Source: Bog-473 sp963809715
GTDB taxonomy: Bacteria > Actinomycetota > Acidimicrobiia > Acidimicrobiales > RAAP-2
Assembly (NCBI GenBank): GCA_963809715.1
Contig: CAWEKO010000009.1
Location: 186,001-250,000, forward strand
Reading direction: 5' to 3'
DNA length: 64,000 bases
The notes under the pieces: generated by a model
The model's input: only the letters and a program-made list of their open reading frames with translations
The model's database searches: none
What the model was told of the DNA's origin: nothing
Shown here: piece after piece, positions 12,059-19,042 of the stretch
Layout: every line of letters begins with the position of its first letter
How positions within the stretch are numbered: position 1 is the stretch's first letter
Made by a program: the position numbers and the translations under genes

Positions 12059-14553
12059 AGGCCGTGATCATGGCGGGCGGCGAGGGCACCCGCCTGCGCC
12101 CGCAGACGTCGAACCTGCCCAAGCCGATGCTCCCGTTGGTCGGCCGCCCGATGATGGAGCACATCGTCTCGCTGCTGCGGCGCCACGGCATCACCGACAT
12201 CGTGGTCACCGTCGCCTTCTTGCCCAACGTCATCCGCAGTTATTTCGGCGACGGCAGCGAGCTGGGCGTGCGCATGGTCTACGCCACCGAGGAGTCCCCG
12301 CTGGGGACGGCCGGTTCGGTGCGCAACGCGCGCGACGAGCTGACCGAGCGCTTCCTCGTCATCTCGGGCGACGTGCTGACCGATATCGACCTGACCTCGG
12401 TCATCGAGTTCCACGAGAAGAACCAGGCGCTGGCCACCATCGCCCTCTCGCCGGTCGAGAACCCGCTCGAGTTCGGGATCGTGATCACCCGGGAGGACGG
12501 CAGCATCGAGCGCTTCTTGGAGAAGCCCGGGTGGGGCCAGGTCTTCAGCGACACCATCAACACCGGCATCTACGTGCTCGAGCCCGAGATCTTCGAACGC
12601 ATCCCCGAGGGTCGGGCGGTCGACTTCTCGAGCGAGGTCTTCCCGGCCGTGCTCGAGGCGGGCCAGCCCCTCTACGGCTGCGTGGCCGACGGCTACTGGG
12701 AGGACGTGGGCACCACGGCGGCCTATCTGAAGGCCCACGAGGACATCCTCGACGGCAAGGTGGATGTCGAGGTGTCCGGCTTCGAGCTGCGACCTGGCGT
12801 CTGGCTGGGCAAGAGCACGTCGATCGACCCCTCGGTCACCATCGAGTCGCCGGCCTTCATCGGCGACAACTGCACCATCGGAGCCGGCGCCGTCGTGGGG
12901 GCCTTCACGACGATGGGGGCCAACACCCAGGTGAGCGAGCGGGCCGTGGTACGCCGCTCGGTGATCGGGGAGAACTCGTACATCGGCCCCGCCGCCCGGG
13001 TGGAGGGGGCGGTGCTGGGGCGCTCCTGCGACCTGCGCCTCGGGGCCCGGGTCGACCCCGGTGCGGTGGTCGGGGAGGGCTGCCTCATCGGCAGCCACGC
13101 GGAGGTGCGCACCGACGTCAAGGTCTACCCCTTCAAGGTGGTCGAGGCCGGGGCGCAGGTCAACGCGTCCATTGTCTGGGAGTCGGGCGGGGCCCGCACG
13201 CTCTTCGGTCGCGACGGCGTGCAGGGCATCGCCAACGTCGACATCAGCCCCGAGCTCGCCGTGCGCCTGGCCAAGGCGTGGGCCTCGAGCTTCGAGAAGG
13301 GCTCGTACATCACGGCGTCGCGCGACACGAGCCGCATCGCGCGCGTGCTCAAGCGGGCACTCATGGTCGGCTGCAACGCGGTCGGCGTGAACGTGGCCGA
13401 CCTCGAGCTGGCCACGGTGCCGGTGACGTGTCATCACGTGCGCATCCGCAGGCACCGGGGGGGCATCACCGTGCGGCTGAGCCCCGACGACCCGCAGTCG
13501 GTGGTGATCCGCTTCTTCGACGACCAGGGCATCGACCTGTCCGAGGGCGACCAGCGCCGGGTGGAGCGCATGTTCCACCGTGAGGAGTTCCGTCGGGTGA
13601 CCGCGGCGGAGATCGGCGACATCGACTACTCGCCGCGCACGATCGAGCACTACACGGCCGACGTGGTCGAGGCCTTCGGCCTGCGCCACGACGAGCAGCG
13701 CCAGGTGAAACTCGTCCTCGACATCTCCTTCGGCGCAGCCAGCCTCGTCATGCCGAACCTGCTCTCGAAGATCGGCGCCGACGTGTTGAGCATCAACCCG
13801 TACGCGCAGACGCCGGCCATGATCGCCGTCGACCCGTCCGAGAGCGAGGCCCGGGTGGCCGAGGCCGTGCGCAGCTCGGGCGCCGACCTCGGTGCGGTGA
13901 TCGATGCCGGCGGCGAGCGACTGACCCTGATCGACAACCGGGGACATGTCCTGAGCGACGACGAGGCGCTCCTGGCCTTCCTCGATCTGAGCACACGCCT
14001 GCCCGAGGGCGGCCTGGTGACCCTTCCGGTCACGGCCAGCGCGCGGGCGCTCGAGCTGTGCCAGGACCGCGGCGTCGAGGTCCTGCTGGCCCCGCTGTCG
14101 GCCTCCGGGCTCCTCCAGGCCGCCGCCTCGGGCGGGGTCACCTTTGCCTCGGATCGCCGGGGTGGCTACGTGTTCCCGGCCTTTCTACCGGCCTTCGACG
14201 GGGCGGCGGCCCTGGCGAGGCTGGTGTCCCTTCTGGGGCGGCACCACGAGACCCTGGCCGAGATGGTCCAGGCCATGCCCCCGATGCCCATCCGCCACGA
14301 GGAGGTGGCGACGCCGATTGAGCACAAGGGCCTCATCATGCGGACCTTGATGGAGCAGCTGACGGAGGAAGGGGCCGACCTGGTGCTGGTCGACGGCATC
14401 AAGGTTCGCTCCGCCGTCGGCTGGGCCCTGGTGGTGCCCGATCCCGAGGCGCCGATCACGCACGTCTGGGCCGAGGGGAACGACGTCGTCGCCTCGACTG
14501 CGCTGGCCACCGCCTACGCCGGCCGCCTGGCGACCGTCCTCCTCGACGCCTAA
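12055..14553 (+). CDS. Nucleotidyltransferase / phosphohexomutase fusion (mannose-1-phosphate guanylyltransferase-like)
   Basis: 832 residues. Residues 1-235 form a sugar-1-phosphate nucleotidyltransferase: AGGEGTRLRPQT (7-18), LPKPML, then SGDVLTDIDL and FLEKPGWGQVFSDTINTGIY. Residues about 250-375 are left-handed beta-helix hexapeptide repeats (IGDNCTIGAGAVVGAF and similar). From about 385 on is an alpha-D-phosphohexomutase fold. The presumed phosphoserine is Ser422 in ITASRDTSR, where active mutases usually have S/T-A-S-H-N-P. The metal loop is DAGGER (617-622) in place of DGDxDR, so two metal ligands are missing. The first half is probably active on mannose or glucose 1-phosphate; the mutase half may be structural or regulatory. 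It is coupled to pgsA. Confidence 0.85.
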   Translation: MKAVIMAGGEGTRLRPQTSNLPKPMLPLVGRPMMEHIVSLLRRHGITDIVVTVAFLPNVIRSYFGDGSELGVRMVYATEESPLGTAGSVRNARDELTERFLVISGDVLTDIDLTSVIEFHEKNQALATIALSPVENPLEFGIVITREDGSIERFLEKPGWGQVFSDTINTGIYVLEPEIFERIPEGRAVDFSSEVFPAVLEAGQPLYGCVADGYWEDVGTTAAYLKAHEDILDGKVDVEVSGFELRPGVWLGKSTSIDPSVTIESPAFIGDNCTIGAGAVVGAFTTMGANTQVSERAVVRRSVIGENSYIGPAARVEGAVLGRSCDLRLGARVDPGAVVGEGCLIGSHAEVRTDVKVYPFKVVEAGAQVNASIVWESGGARTLFGRDGVQGIANVDISPELAVRLAKAWASSFEKGSYITASRDTSRIARVLKRALMVGCNAVGVNVADLELATVPVTCHHVRIRRHRGGITVRLSPDDPQSVVIRFFDDQGIDLSEGDQRRVERMFHREEFRRVTAAEIGDIDYSPRTIEHYTADVVEAFGLRHDEQRQVKLVLDISFGAASLVMPNLLSKIGADVLSINPYAQTPAMIAVDPSESEARVAEAVRSSGADLGAVIDAGGERLTLIDNRGHVLSDDEALLAFLDLSTRLPEGGLVTLPVTASARALELCQDRGVEVLLAPLSASGLLQAAASGGVTFASDRRGGYVFPAFLPAFDGAAALARLVSLLGRHHETLAEMVQAMPPMPIRHEEVATPIEHKGLIMRTLMEQLTEEGADLVLVDGIKVRSAVGWALVVPDPEAPITHVWAEGNDVVASTALATAYAGRLATVLLDA

Positions 14554-14557
14554 CCGC

Positions 14558-14592
14558 CGGGCGAGCCTGCGATCCGGCGGGCGAGCCTGCGA
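14558..14592 (+). repeat. 15-base direct repeat, two copies
   Basis: CGGGCGAGCCTGCGA occurs at 14558-14572 and again at 14578-14592, a 20-base period, between the fusion gene and gcvH. The second copy continues into GCCGCCCGG, which can fold back on GGCGG and may act as a weak terminator. Confidence 0.7.
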
Positions 14593-14610
14593 GCCGCCCG
14601 GCCTCTCCGG

Positions 14611-14616
14611 TAGGGT
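14611..14616 (+). promoter_or_regulatory. -10 box (TAGGGT) of gcvH
   Basis: TAGGGT ends 9 bases before ATG 14626; no Shine-Dalgarno sequence lies between, so the leader is 0-3 bases. Confidence 0.5.
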
Positions 14617-14625
14617 TCCGCTCTT

Positions 14626-15006
14626 ATGGAGGTCCCGGGAGATCTGCGTTATTCAGAGGAACACGAATGGGTGCGGGTCGAAGGTACGAAGGTCCGTCTC
14701 GGCATTACCGACTACGCCCAGGACGCGTTGGGCGACATCGTTTTCGTGGATCTCCCCGAAGTGGGGAGTGCGGTCGAGGTGGGCGGGCAGCTCGGTGAGG
14801 TGGAGTCGACGAAGTCGGTGTCGGAGATCTACTCGCCGCTGTCGGGAACCGTGACCGCAGTCAACGACTCGCTGTCCGAAGCCCCGGACCAGATCAACCA
14901 GGATCCCTACGGCGACGGATGGATCTGCGAGCTGGAGCTCGCGGCAGGCGAGGACCCGGGACGCCTGCTCGACGCGGCTGCCTACGGCGGCCTCATTGCG
15001 GACTGA
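14626..15006 (+). CDS. gcvH: Glycine cleavage system H protein
   Basis: 126 residues, normal size. It shuttles the aminomethyl group between GcvP and GcvT on a lipoyl arm; cytoplasmic. The start LRYSEEHEWVRVEG and the lipoylation motif GEVESTKSVSEIYSP are intact, with the acceptor Lys63. The C-terminal half has NDSLSEAPDQINQDPYGDGWI as in the family. It opens a block continued by the FHA and MerR genes, the same order as gcvH-garA-Rv1828 in mycobacteria, while gcvT and gcvP lie about 16 kb away in this genome. Confidence 0.97.
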   Translation: MEVPGDLRYSEEHEWVRVEGTKVRLGITDYAQDALGDIVFVDLPEVGSAVEVGGQLGEVESTKSVSEIYSPLSGTVTAVNDSLSEAPDQINQDPYGDGWICELELAAGEDPGRLLDAAAYGGLIAD

Positions 15007-15056
15007 CCAACCCCGGGTACCTGATGTAGCCAGGAGAAGTGGGAGGCGGGGTGGGG

Positions 15057-15062
15057 TACCGT
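15057..15062 (+). promoter_or_regulatory. -10 box (TACCGT) of the FHA gene
   Basis: TACCGT ends 7 bases before GTG 15070. This favours that codon over the in-frame GTG at 15061, which overlaps the box. Confidence 0.5.
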
Positions 15063-15069
15063 GGACGTC

Positions 15070-15540
15070 GTGTTCTGTTCCAACTGCGGGCACCGCAACC
15101 CGGAGGGAGTCAACTTCTGTTCTTCCTGCGGAAACGCGCTTTTGGCGGACGGCGATGATGCCACCGTCACGCTGCATCCCGACGACGCGGAGACAGGTGA
15201 GGAGAAGCCCGAAGTCACCTTGGTCGCGGTCCCGCACGGTGCCGGTGTCCTCGTGGTCACGCGCGGCCCCAACATCGGCGCCCGCTACCTGCTCGGTGAG
15301 AACGTGGTGCGGGCCGGGCGCCACCCCGAGAGCGACATCTTTCTCGACGACATCACGGTGTCGCGCCGGCACGTGGAGATCACGCCGGGCGACGCGGGGA
15401 CGTACAAGTTGCGGGACGTGGGTTCGTTGAACGGGACCTACGTGAACCGAGAGCGGATCGACGAGGTCCAACTCGCTCCCGGTGACGAGGTGCAGATCGG
15501 CAAGTTCAAGCTCGTCTACTTGGTGGCGGGGAACGAGTGA
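15070..15540 (+). CDS. Zinc-ribbon FHA-domain protein (GarA/OdhI-like position)
   Basis: 156 residues from GTG 15070. The N-terminus is a four-cysteine ribbon, FCSNCGHRNPEGVNFCSSCG. A short acidic linker with TVTLHPDDAE follows, then an FHA domain with the hallmarks GRHPESDIFLDD, SRRHVEI and SLNGTYVN. FHA domains bind phosphothreonine. By position between gcvH and a MerR gene it corresponds to mycobacterial GarA, which controls 2-oxoglutarate enzymes, but the zinc ribbon is extra and the classical ETTS phosphorylation motif of GarA is not visible. Its stop overlaps the MerR start as GTGA. Regulation of korAB by this protein is a possibility, not shown. Confidence 0.9.
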   Translation: MFCSNCGHRNPEGVNFCSSCGNALLADGDDATVTLHPDDAETGEEKPEVTLVAVPHGAGVLVVTRGPNIGARYLLGENVVRAGRHPESDIFLDDITVSRRHVEITPGDAGTYKLRDVGSLNGTYVNRERIDEVQLAPGDEVQIGKFKLVYLVAGNE

Positions 15541-16805
15541 GCAGCCGTACCTACCTGTCGATCGGTGACGTCCTGACGTTGCTGCGCGAAGAGTTCCCCG
15601 ACGTCACCATCTCGAAGATCCGCTTCCTCGAGAGCCAGGGCCTGGTGAACCCGGAGCGCTCGCCCTCGGGATACCGCAAGTTCTTCGACCACGACGTCGA
15701 GCGCCTGCGTTGGGTGCTGAGGCAACAGCGCGAGCACTTCCTTCCCCTCAAGGTCATCCGCGACCGCCTGGCCGACGGCGAGCTCGACGAGTCCGTCGGC
15801 GGCGCCGACGCCGGCAACGGCAAGCCGGCGCGCGCCGCCAATGCCGCTCGCCCGGCCGCAGCCACCGCGGCGCCGAGTGCGACGGTGGAAGAGCAACCGA
15901 CCAAGGCCGACGAGGAGGCGATGGCGCGCATTCTGGCCGACGCCTCGCGCCGCACGGCACAGCGGCCCGACGCCGCCGTGACGCCGAGCGCGGAACGCCG
16001 CGGCGTCCAAGTGATCGACGAGGCGCCGGCGCGTCCGGTCGGGGCGCCGCGTCAGCACGAGCCGGTGCCGGTCGGCAGCGGTGCCGCCGCGAGCGCGTCG
16101 TCGCGTCAGATGGCGAGTACCGGGTCCGCGGCGAGCGCGGCGGCAGCGAGCGGGCCCGCGGCAGGCGCGCCGGCCACGGGCGGAGGCGGTACGTCGGGTG
16201 CTTCCCGTACCAAGGGAGGCGAACCGTCGAAGCCACCGGCGGAGCCGGGCCCATCCAAGGAGTCGAACCAACCGGGCAGCGGGCGCGCGCCGAATGAAGG
16301 CAAGGCGGCGGAGCGGGCGGCCCGACCCGGGGGCGACACGCCAGCGGGCGCGGGGACAGGTACGGACGGCGGTGCCGGCGCCAGCCCCGGCGCAAGTGCG
16401 AATTCGGGAGTGTCCATGGTGACTGGCGCCAGCATGACCGGCGAAGAGGTCTGTGCGGCCAGCGGGCTCTCGGCCGAGGAACTGGCCGGACTCGAGGGGT
16501 TCGGGCTGATCGCGTCGGTGGACGTGGCCGGGATCGCCACCTACGACGAGGATGCGTTCACCCTGGCCAACCTGGCCGCGCAATTCCGGGCCTTTGGGAT
16601 CGAGGCGAGGCACCTGCGGCTCTACCGCAACGCCGTAGACCGTGAGCTGGACCTGATCGAGCAGGTGATCATCCCCCTGCTGCGCCAGCGCAACCCCGAG
16701 TCCCGCCAACGGGCCGTCGAGACCTCGGACCAGCTGGCCGCGCTGGGCCAGTCCATCCGCGCCACCCTCCTGCACCAGGCCTTGCGCCAGCACCTGGGGG
16801 GCTGA
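15537..16805 (+). CDS. ftsR: MerR-family regulator, FtsR-like, with a long low-complexity insert
   Basis: 422 residues. The N-terminal MerR winged helix (YLSIGDVLTLLREEFPDVTISKIRFLE, ...GLVNPERSPSGYRKF, about 4-60) and the C-terminal effector-like helical region (GEEVCAASGLSAEELAGLE to the end) match the FtsR/Rv1828 group, which controls the cell-division gene ftsZ region in Corynebacteriales. Between them, residues about 88-295 are an Ala/Gly/Pro/Thr-rich insert, making it much longer than the roughly 250 residues usual for the family. GTG 15537 overlaps the FHA stop. Assignment to FtsR is by position and sequence pattern. Confidence 0.85.
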   Translation: MSSRTYLSIGDVLTLLREEFPDVTISKIRFLESQGLVNPERSPSGYRKFFDHDVERLRWVLRQQREHFLPLKVIRDRLADGELDESVGGADAGNGKPARAANAARPAAATAAPSATVEEQPTKADEEAMARILADASRRTAQRPDAAVTPSAERRGVQVIDEAPARPVGAPRQHEPVPVGSGAAASASSRQMASTGSAASAAAASGPAAGAPATGGGGTSGASRTKGGEPSKPPAEPGPSKESNQPGSGRAPNEGKAAERAARPGGDTPAGAGTGTDGGAGASPGASANSGVSMVTGASMTGEEVCAASGLSAEELAGLEGFGLIASVDVAGIATYDEDAFTLANLAAQFRAFGIEARHLRLYRNAVDRELDLIEQVIIPLLRQRNPESRQRAVETSDQLAALGQSIRATLLHQALRQHLGG

Positions 16806-16826
16806 CGCATCCGTCGATCCGGGCGC

Positions 16827-16832
16827 TACATT
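16827..16832 (+). promoter_or_regulatory. -10 box (TACATT) of the DUF151 gene
   Basis: TACATT ends 6 bases before ATG 16839 with no Shine-Dalgarno sequence: a leaderless arrangement inside the gcvH block, giving this gene its own promoter. Confidence 0.55.
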
Positions 16833-16838
16833 TCATAC

Positions 16839-17339
16839 ATGGTCCGTGTGCTCCTTCGTGCTGTCAGGGTGGACCTGCAGTCCAACACGCCGGTGTTGCT
16901 CCTCCAGGAGACCGAGGGCGAAGGGCGGACGCTGCCGATCTTCATCGGGAGCCCCGAGGCGACCGCCATTGCCTACGCGCTTCAGGGTGTGACCATGCCG
17001 CGCCCGCTGACCCACGACCTGATGAAGGACATGCTCGGCGCGCTCGACATCAGTGTCGAGCGCGTGATCATCACCGAGCTGCGGGCGTCGACGTACTTCG
17101 CCGAGATGCACCTGTTGCGCGGGACCGAGCGCACCATCGTCTCGAGCCGGCCCTCCGACGCCGTGGCCCTGGCCGTGCGCACCGAATCGCCGCTCTTCGT
17201 CTCCGACGAGCTGATGGAGTCCGAGGGCATCATCCTCGCCCTCGACACCGAGGACGAGGACGACGAAACCTCCGACGAACTGGTGGGCCAGTTCCGCCAG
17301 TTCCTCGACTCGGTGCGCCCCGAGGACTTCGAGGCGTGA
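16839..17339 (+). CDS. Bifunctional nuclease family (DUF151) protein
   Basis: 166 residues, normal for the family. It shows LQSNTPVLLLQETEGEGRTLPIFIGSPEATAIAYAL, PRPLTHDLMKDML, and RPSDAVALAVRTESPLFVSDEL. Distant plant and Thermotoga relatives have been linked to nuclease activity, but the role in Actinomycetota is not settled. The C-terminus is an acidic stretch (DTEDEDDET). The same gene follows the MerR gene in mycobacteria (Rv1829), so synteny supports the call. The stop overlaps the next GTG start. Confidence 0.92.
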   Translation: MVRVLLRAVRVDLQSNTPVLLLQETEGEGRTLPIFIGSPEATAIAYALQGVTMPRPLTHDLMKDMLGALDISVERVIITELRASTYFAEMHLLRGTERTIVSSRPSDAVALAVRTESPLFVSDELMESEGIILALDTEDEDDETSDELVGQFRQFLDSVRPEDFEA

Positions 17340-17959
17340 GCCCACGTCGTTGGGCGCCCGCCGCACTGGCGGGCGTTGCCCTTCTCTTCGCCGCGTGCAG
17401 CAGCTCGCCCTCGCCTTCGGCCAGCACGACGACGACGACGACCACCGCCGCCCATCACCCCTCGACCAGCACGACGACGACGACCACGGCGGCCGCCTCC
17501 TCCTCGTCCACCACCTCGAGCACCGCGGCGGTGGCGTCCTGCAGTATCAAGGGCGCGTCCGGGCAGGGGCAGGGCGCGGCCGGCACCATCACCGGCACCG
17601 TCGTCCTCACCAATGCGGGTGCGACGCCGTGCACGGTCAACGGCTACCCGACGCTGGCGCTCTATTCGGGCAGCCAGGCTCCGCTGACCGTGACGATGGT
17701 CAACGGCCTGACCGTCAGCGTCTCGGCCCAGGCCAACGCCGGGCCGGCCACGGTGACGATCGCACCCGGCAGCACGGCACAGTTCGCCTACCAGTACTCC
17801 GACGTGCCGACCGGGGCGCAGACGAGTTGCCCCGAATCCGAAGATGCGTCGGCGACACTGCCCAACGGGCGCGGCTCGAGCCCGACCTTCCCCCTCACGA
17901 TGTCGCCGTGTAACAACGGGACGGTCTACGTGTCACCGGTCTACGCCACGGGCGCCTGA
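17336..17959 (+). CDS. DUF4232-type lipoprotein
   Basis: 207 residues. A signal peptide with lipobox LLFAAC places the lipidated cysteine at about residue 21. Residues about 25-68 are Ser/Thr/Ala-rich, a probable wall-spanning linker with many ACN/GCC threonine codons. The folded domain (about 69-207) has SCSIKGASGQGQGAAGTITGTVVLTN, CTVNGYPTLALYSG and a C-terminal CNNGTVYVSP, the paired-cysteine pattern of secreted DUF4232 domains. The function of that domain is unknown. GTG 17336 overlaps the upstream stop by 4 bases, which suggests coupling with DUF151. Confidence 0.85.
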   Translation: MSPRRWAPAALAGVALLFAACSSSPSPSASTTTTTTTAAHHPSTSTTTTTTAAASSSSTTSSTAAVASCSIKGASGQGQGAAGTITGTVVLTNAGATPCTVNGYPTLALYSGSQAPLTVTMVNGLTVSVSAQANAGPATVTIAPGSTAQFAYQYSDVPTGAQTSCPESEDASATLPNGRGSSPTFPLTMSPCNNGTVYVSPVYATGA

Positions 17960-17985
17960 GCGGACCGAACCGGACGAAGTCCGGC

Positions 17986-18981
17986 TCAGGACGAGGGTTC
18001 GGGCGTGACCAGAACACGACCGCGTACGGCGGCATCGAGCACCTGGTCGAGGGCGGTGGTGAGCCCGTCGAGCCCGATCTCCTCGTGCACCATCTCCTCG
18101 CAGTGCTCGAGCGGGAATGCTTCGGCCATGTCGGCCCACAGGGTGCGCCGTTCCTCGATCGGCGTGGCGACCGTGTCGATGCCCAGCAGCGACACGCCGC
18201 GGATGATGAAGGGGTACACCGTCGTGGCCAGGTTGTTGCCACCGGTCAGGCCGCTGGCCGCCACGGCACCGCCGTAGCGCACGGTGCGCAACGCGTCAGC
18301 CAGAGCCTTGCCGCCGACGCAGTCCACCACCCCACCCCAGAGCTGGGGGCCGAGCGTCCGCCCGTCATCCTCGGTGAACTCGCGCCCGACCACTCGTGAG
18401 GCCCCGAGCTCCTTGAGGTAGTCGTGCTCGGCCGACTTGCCCGAGGAGGCCACCACCTCGAAGCCGGCCTTCGCCACCAGGGCGACGGCCGCCGAGCCGA
18501 CGCCACCCGAAGCGCCGGTGACGAGGACCGGACCGTCGTCGGGTGTCGTACCGTGGTGCAGCAGGCGGTTGAGCGAGACCAGGGCGGTGTAGCCGGCCAG
18601 CCCGATGATGGCCGCATTGCGGCAGGTCAACGAGTCGGGGAGCGCGACCACCCAGTCGGCCGGGACCCGGGCGTAGGCGGCGAACCCGCCGTGGTGCGAC
18701 ACACCCAGCTCGTAGCCCTGGACGAGGACCCGCTGGCCGGGGGTGAACTCGTCGCTGGTGCTCTCCTCGACCACGCCCGCCAGCTCGACGCCGGGCACCA
18801 GGGGGAAGGTGCGGGCCACCTTGTTGCCCGGTCGGGTGACCATGGCGTCCTTGAAGTTGATGGCGCTCCACTCGACGTGGATCAGCACCTCGCCCTCGGG
18901 CAGGTCGCGGTCGGACAGCTGGACGACGCCGTGGCGGATCATCTCGCCGGTCTTCGAGAGCAGGTAGGCCGGGAACTGCAC
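17986..18981 (-). CDS. acuI: Zinc-independent quinone oxidoreductase, YhdH/AcuI type
   Basis: 331 residues from GTG 18981. A medium-chain reductase related to acryloyl-CoA reductase: VQLSDRDLPEGEVLIHVEWSAINFKDA, then GNKVARTFPLVPGVELAGVV, the nucleotide-binding VLVTGASGGVGSAAVALVAKAGF, and GGKALADALRTVRYGGAVAASGL. It probably reduces an activated double bond with NADPH; AcuI specificity is likely but not proven. GTG 18981 is chosen because a TACAGT box on the minus strand (18989-18994) ends 7 bases before it; the in-frame GTG 18987 would touch the box. It is divergent from the S9 peptidase gene. Confidence 0.88.
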   Translation of the reverse strand: MQFPAYLLSKTGEMIRHGVVQLSDRDLPEGEVLIHVEWSAINFKDAMVTRPGNKVARTFPLVPGVELAGVVEESTSDEFTPGQRVLVQGYELGVSHHGGFAAYARVPADWVVALPDSLTCRNAAIIGLAGYTALVSLNRLLHHGTTPDDGPVLVTGASGGVGSAAVALVAKAGFEVVASSGKSAEHDYLKELGASRVVGREFTEDDGRTLGPQLWGGVVDCVGGKALADALRTVRYGGAVAASGLTGGNNLATTVYPFIIRGVSLLGIDTVATPIEERRTLWADMAEAFPLEHCEEMVHEEIGLDGLTTALDQVLDAAVRGRVLVTPEPSS

Positions 18982-18988
18982 GCGCACA

Positions 18989-18994
18989 ACTGTA
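18989..18994 (-). promoter_or_regulatory. -10 box (TACAGT) of the oxidoreductase gene
   Basis: On the minus strand TACAGT ends 7 bases before GTG 18981. Together with the box at 19031 it makes a compact divergent promoter of about 60 bases. Confidence 0.5.
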
Positions 18995-19030
18995 GAGGCC
19001 CAGCTCCGCCGGGCGCCCTCGGCTTGGGGC

Positions 19031-19036
19031 TACGTT
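19031..19036 (+). promoter_or_regulatory. -10 box (TACGTT) of the S9 peptidase gene
   Basis: TACGTT ends exactly 6 bases before ATG 19043; no Shine-Dalgarno sequence, so leaderless. Confidence 0.55.
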
Positions 19037-19042
19037 GCGACA

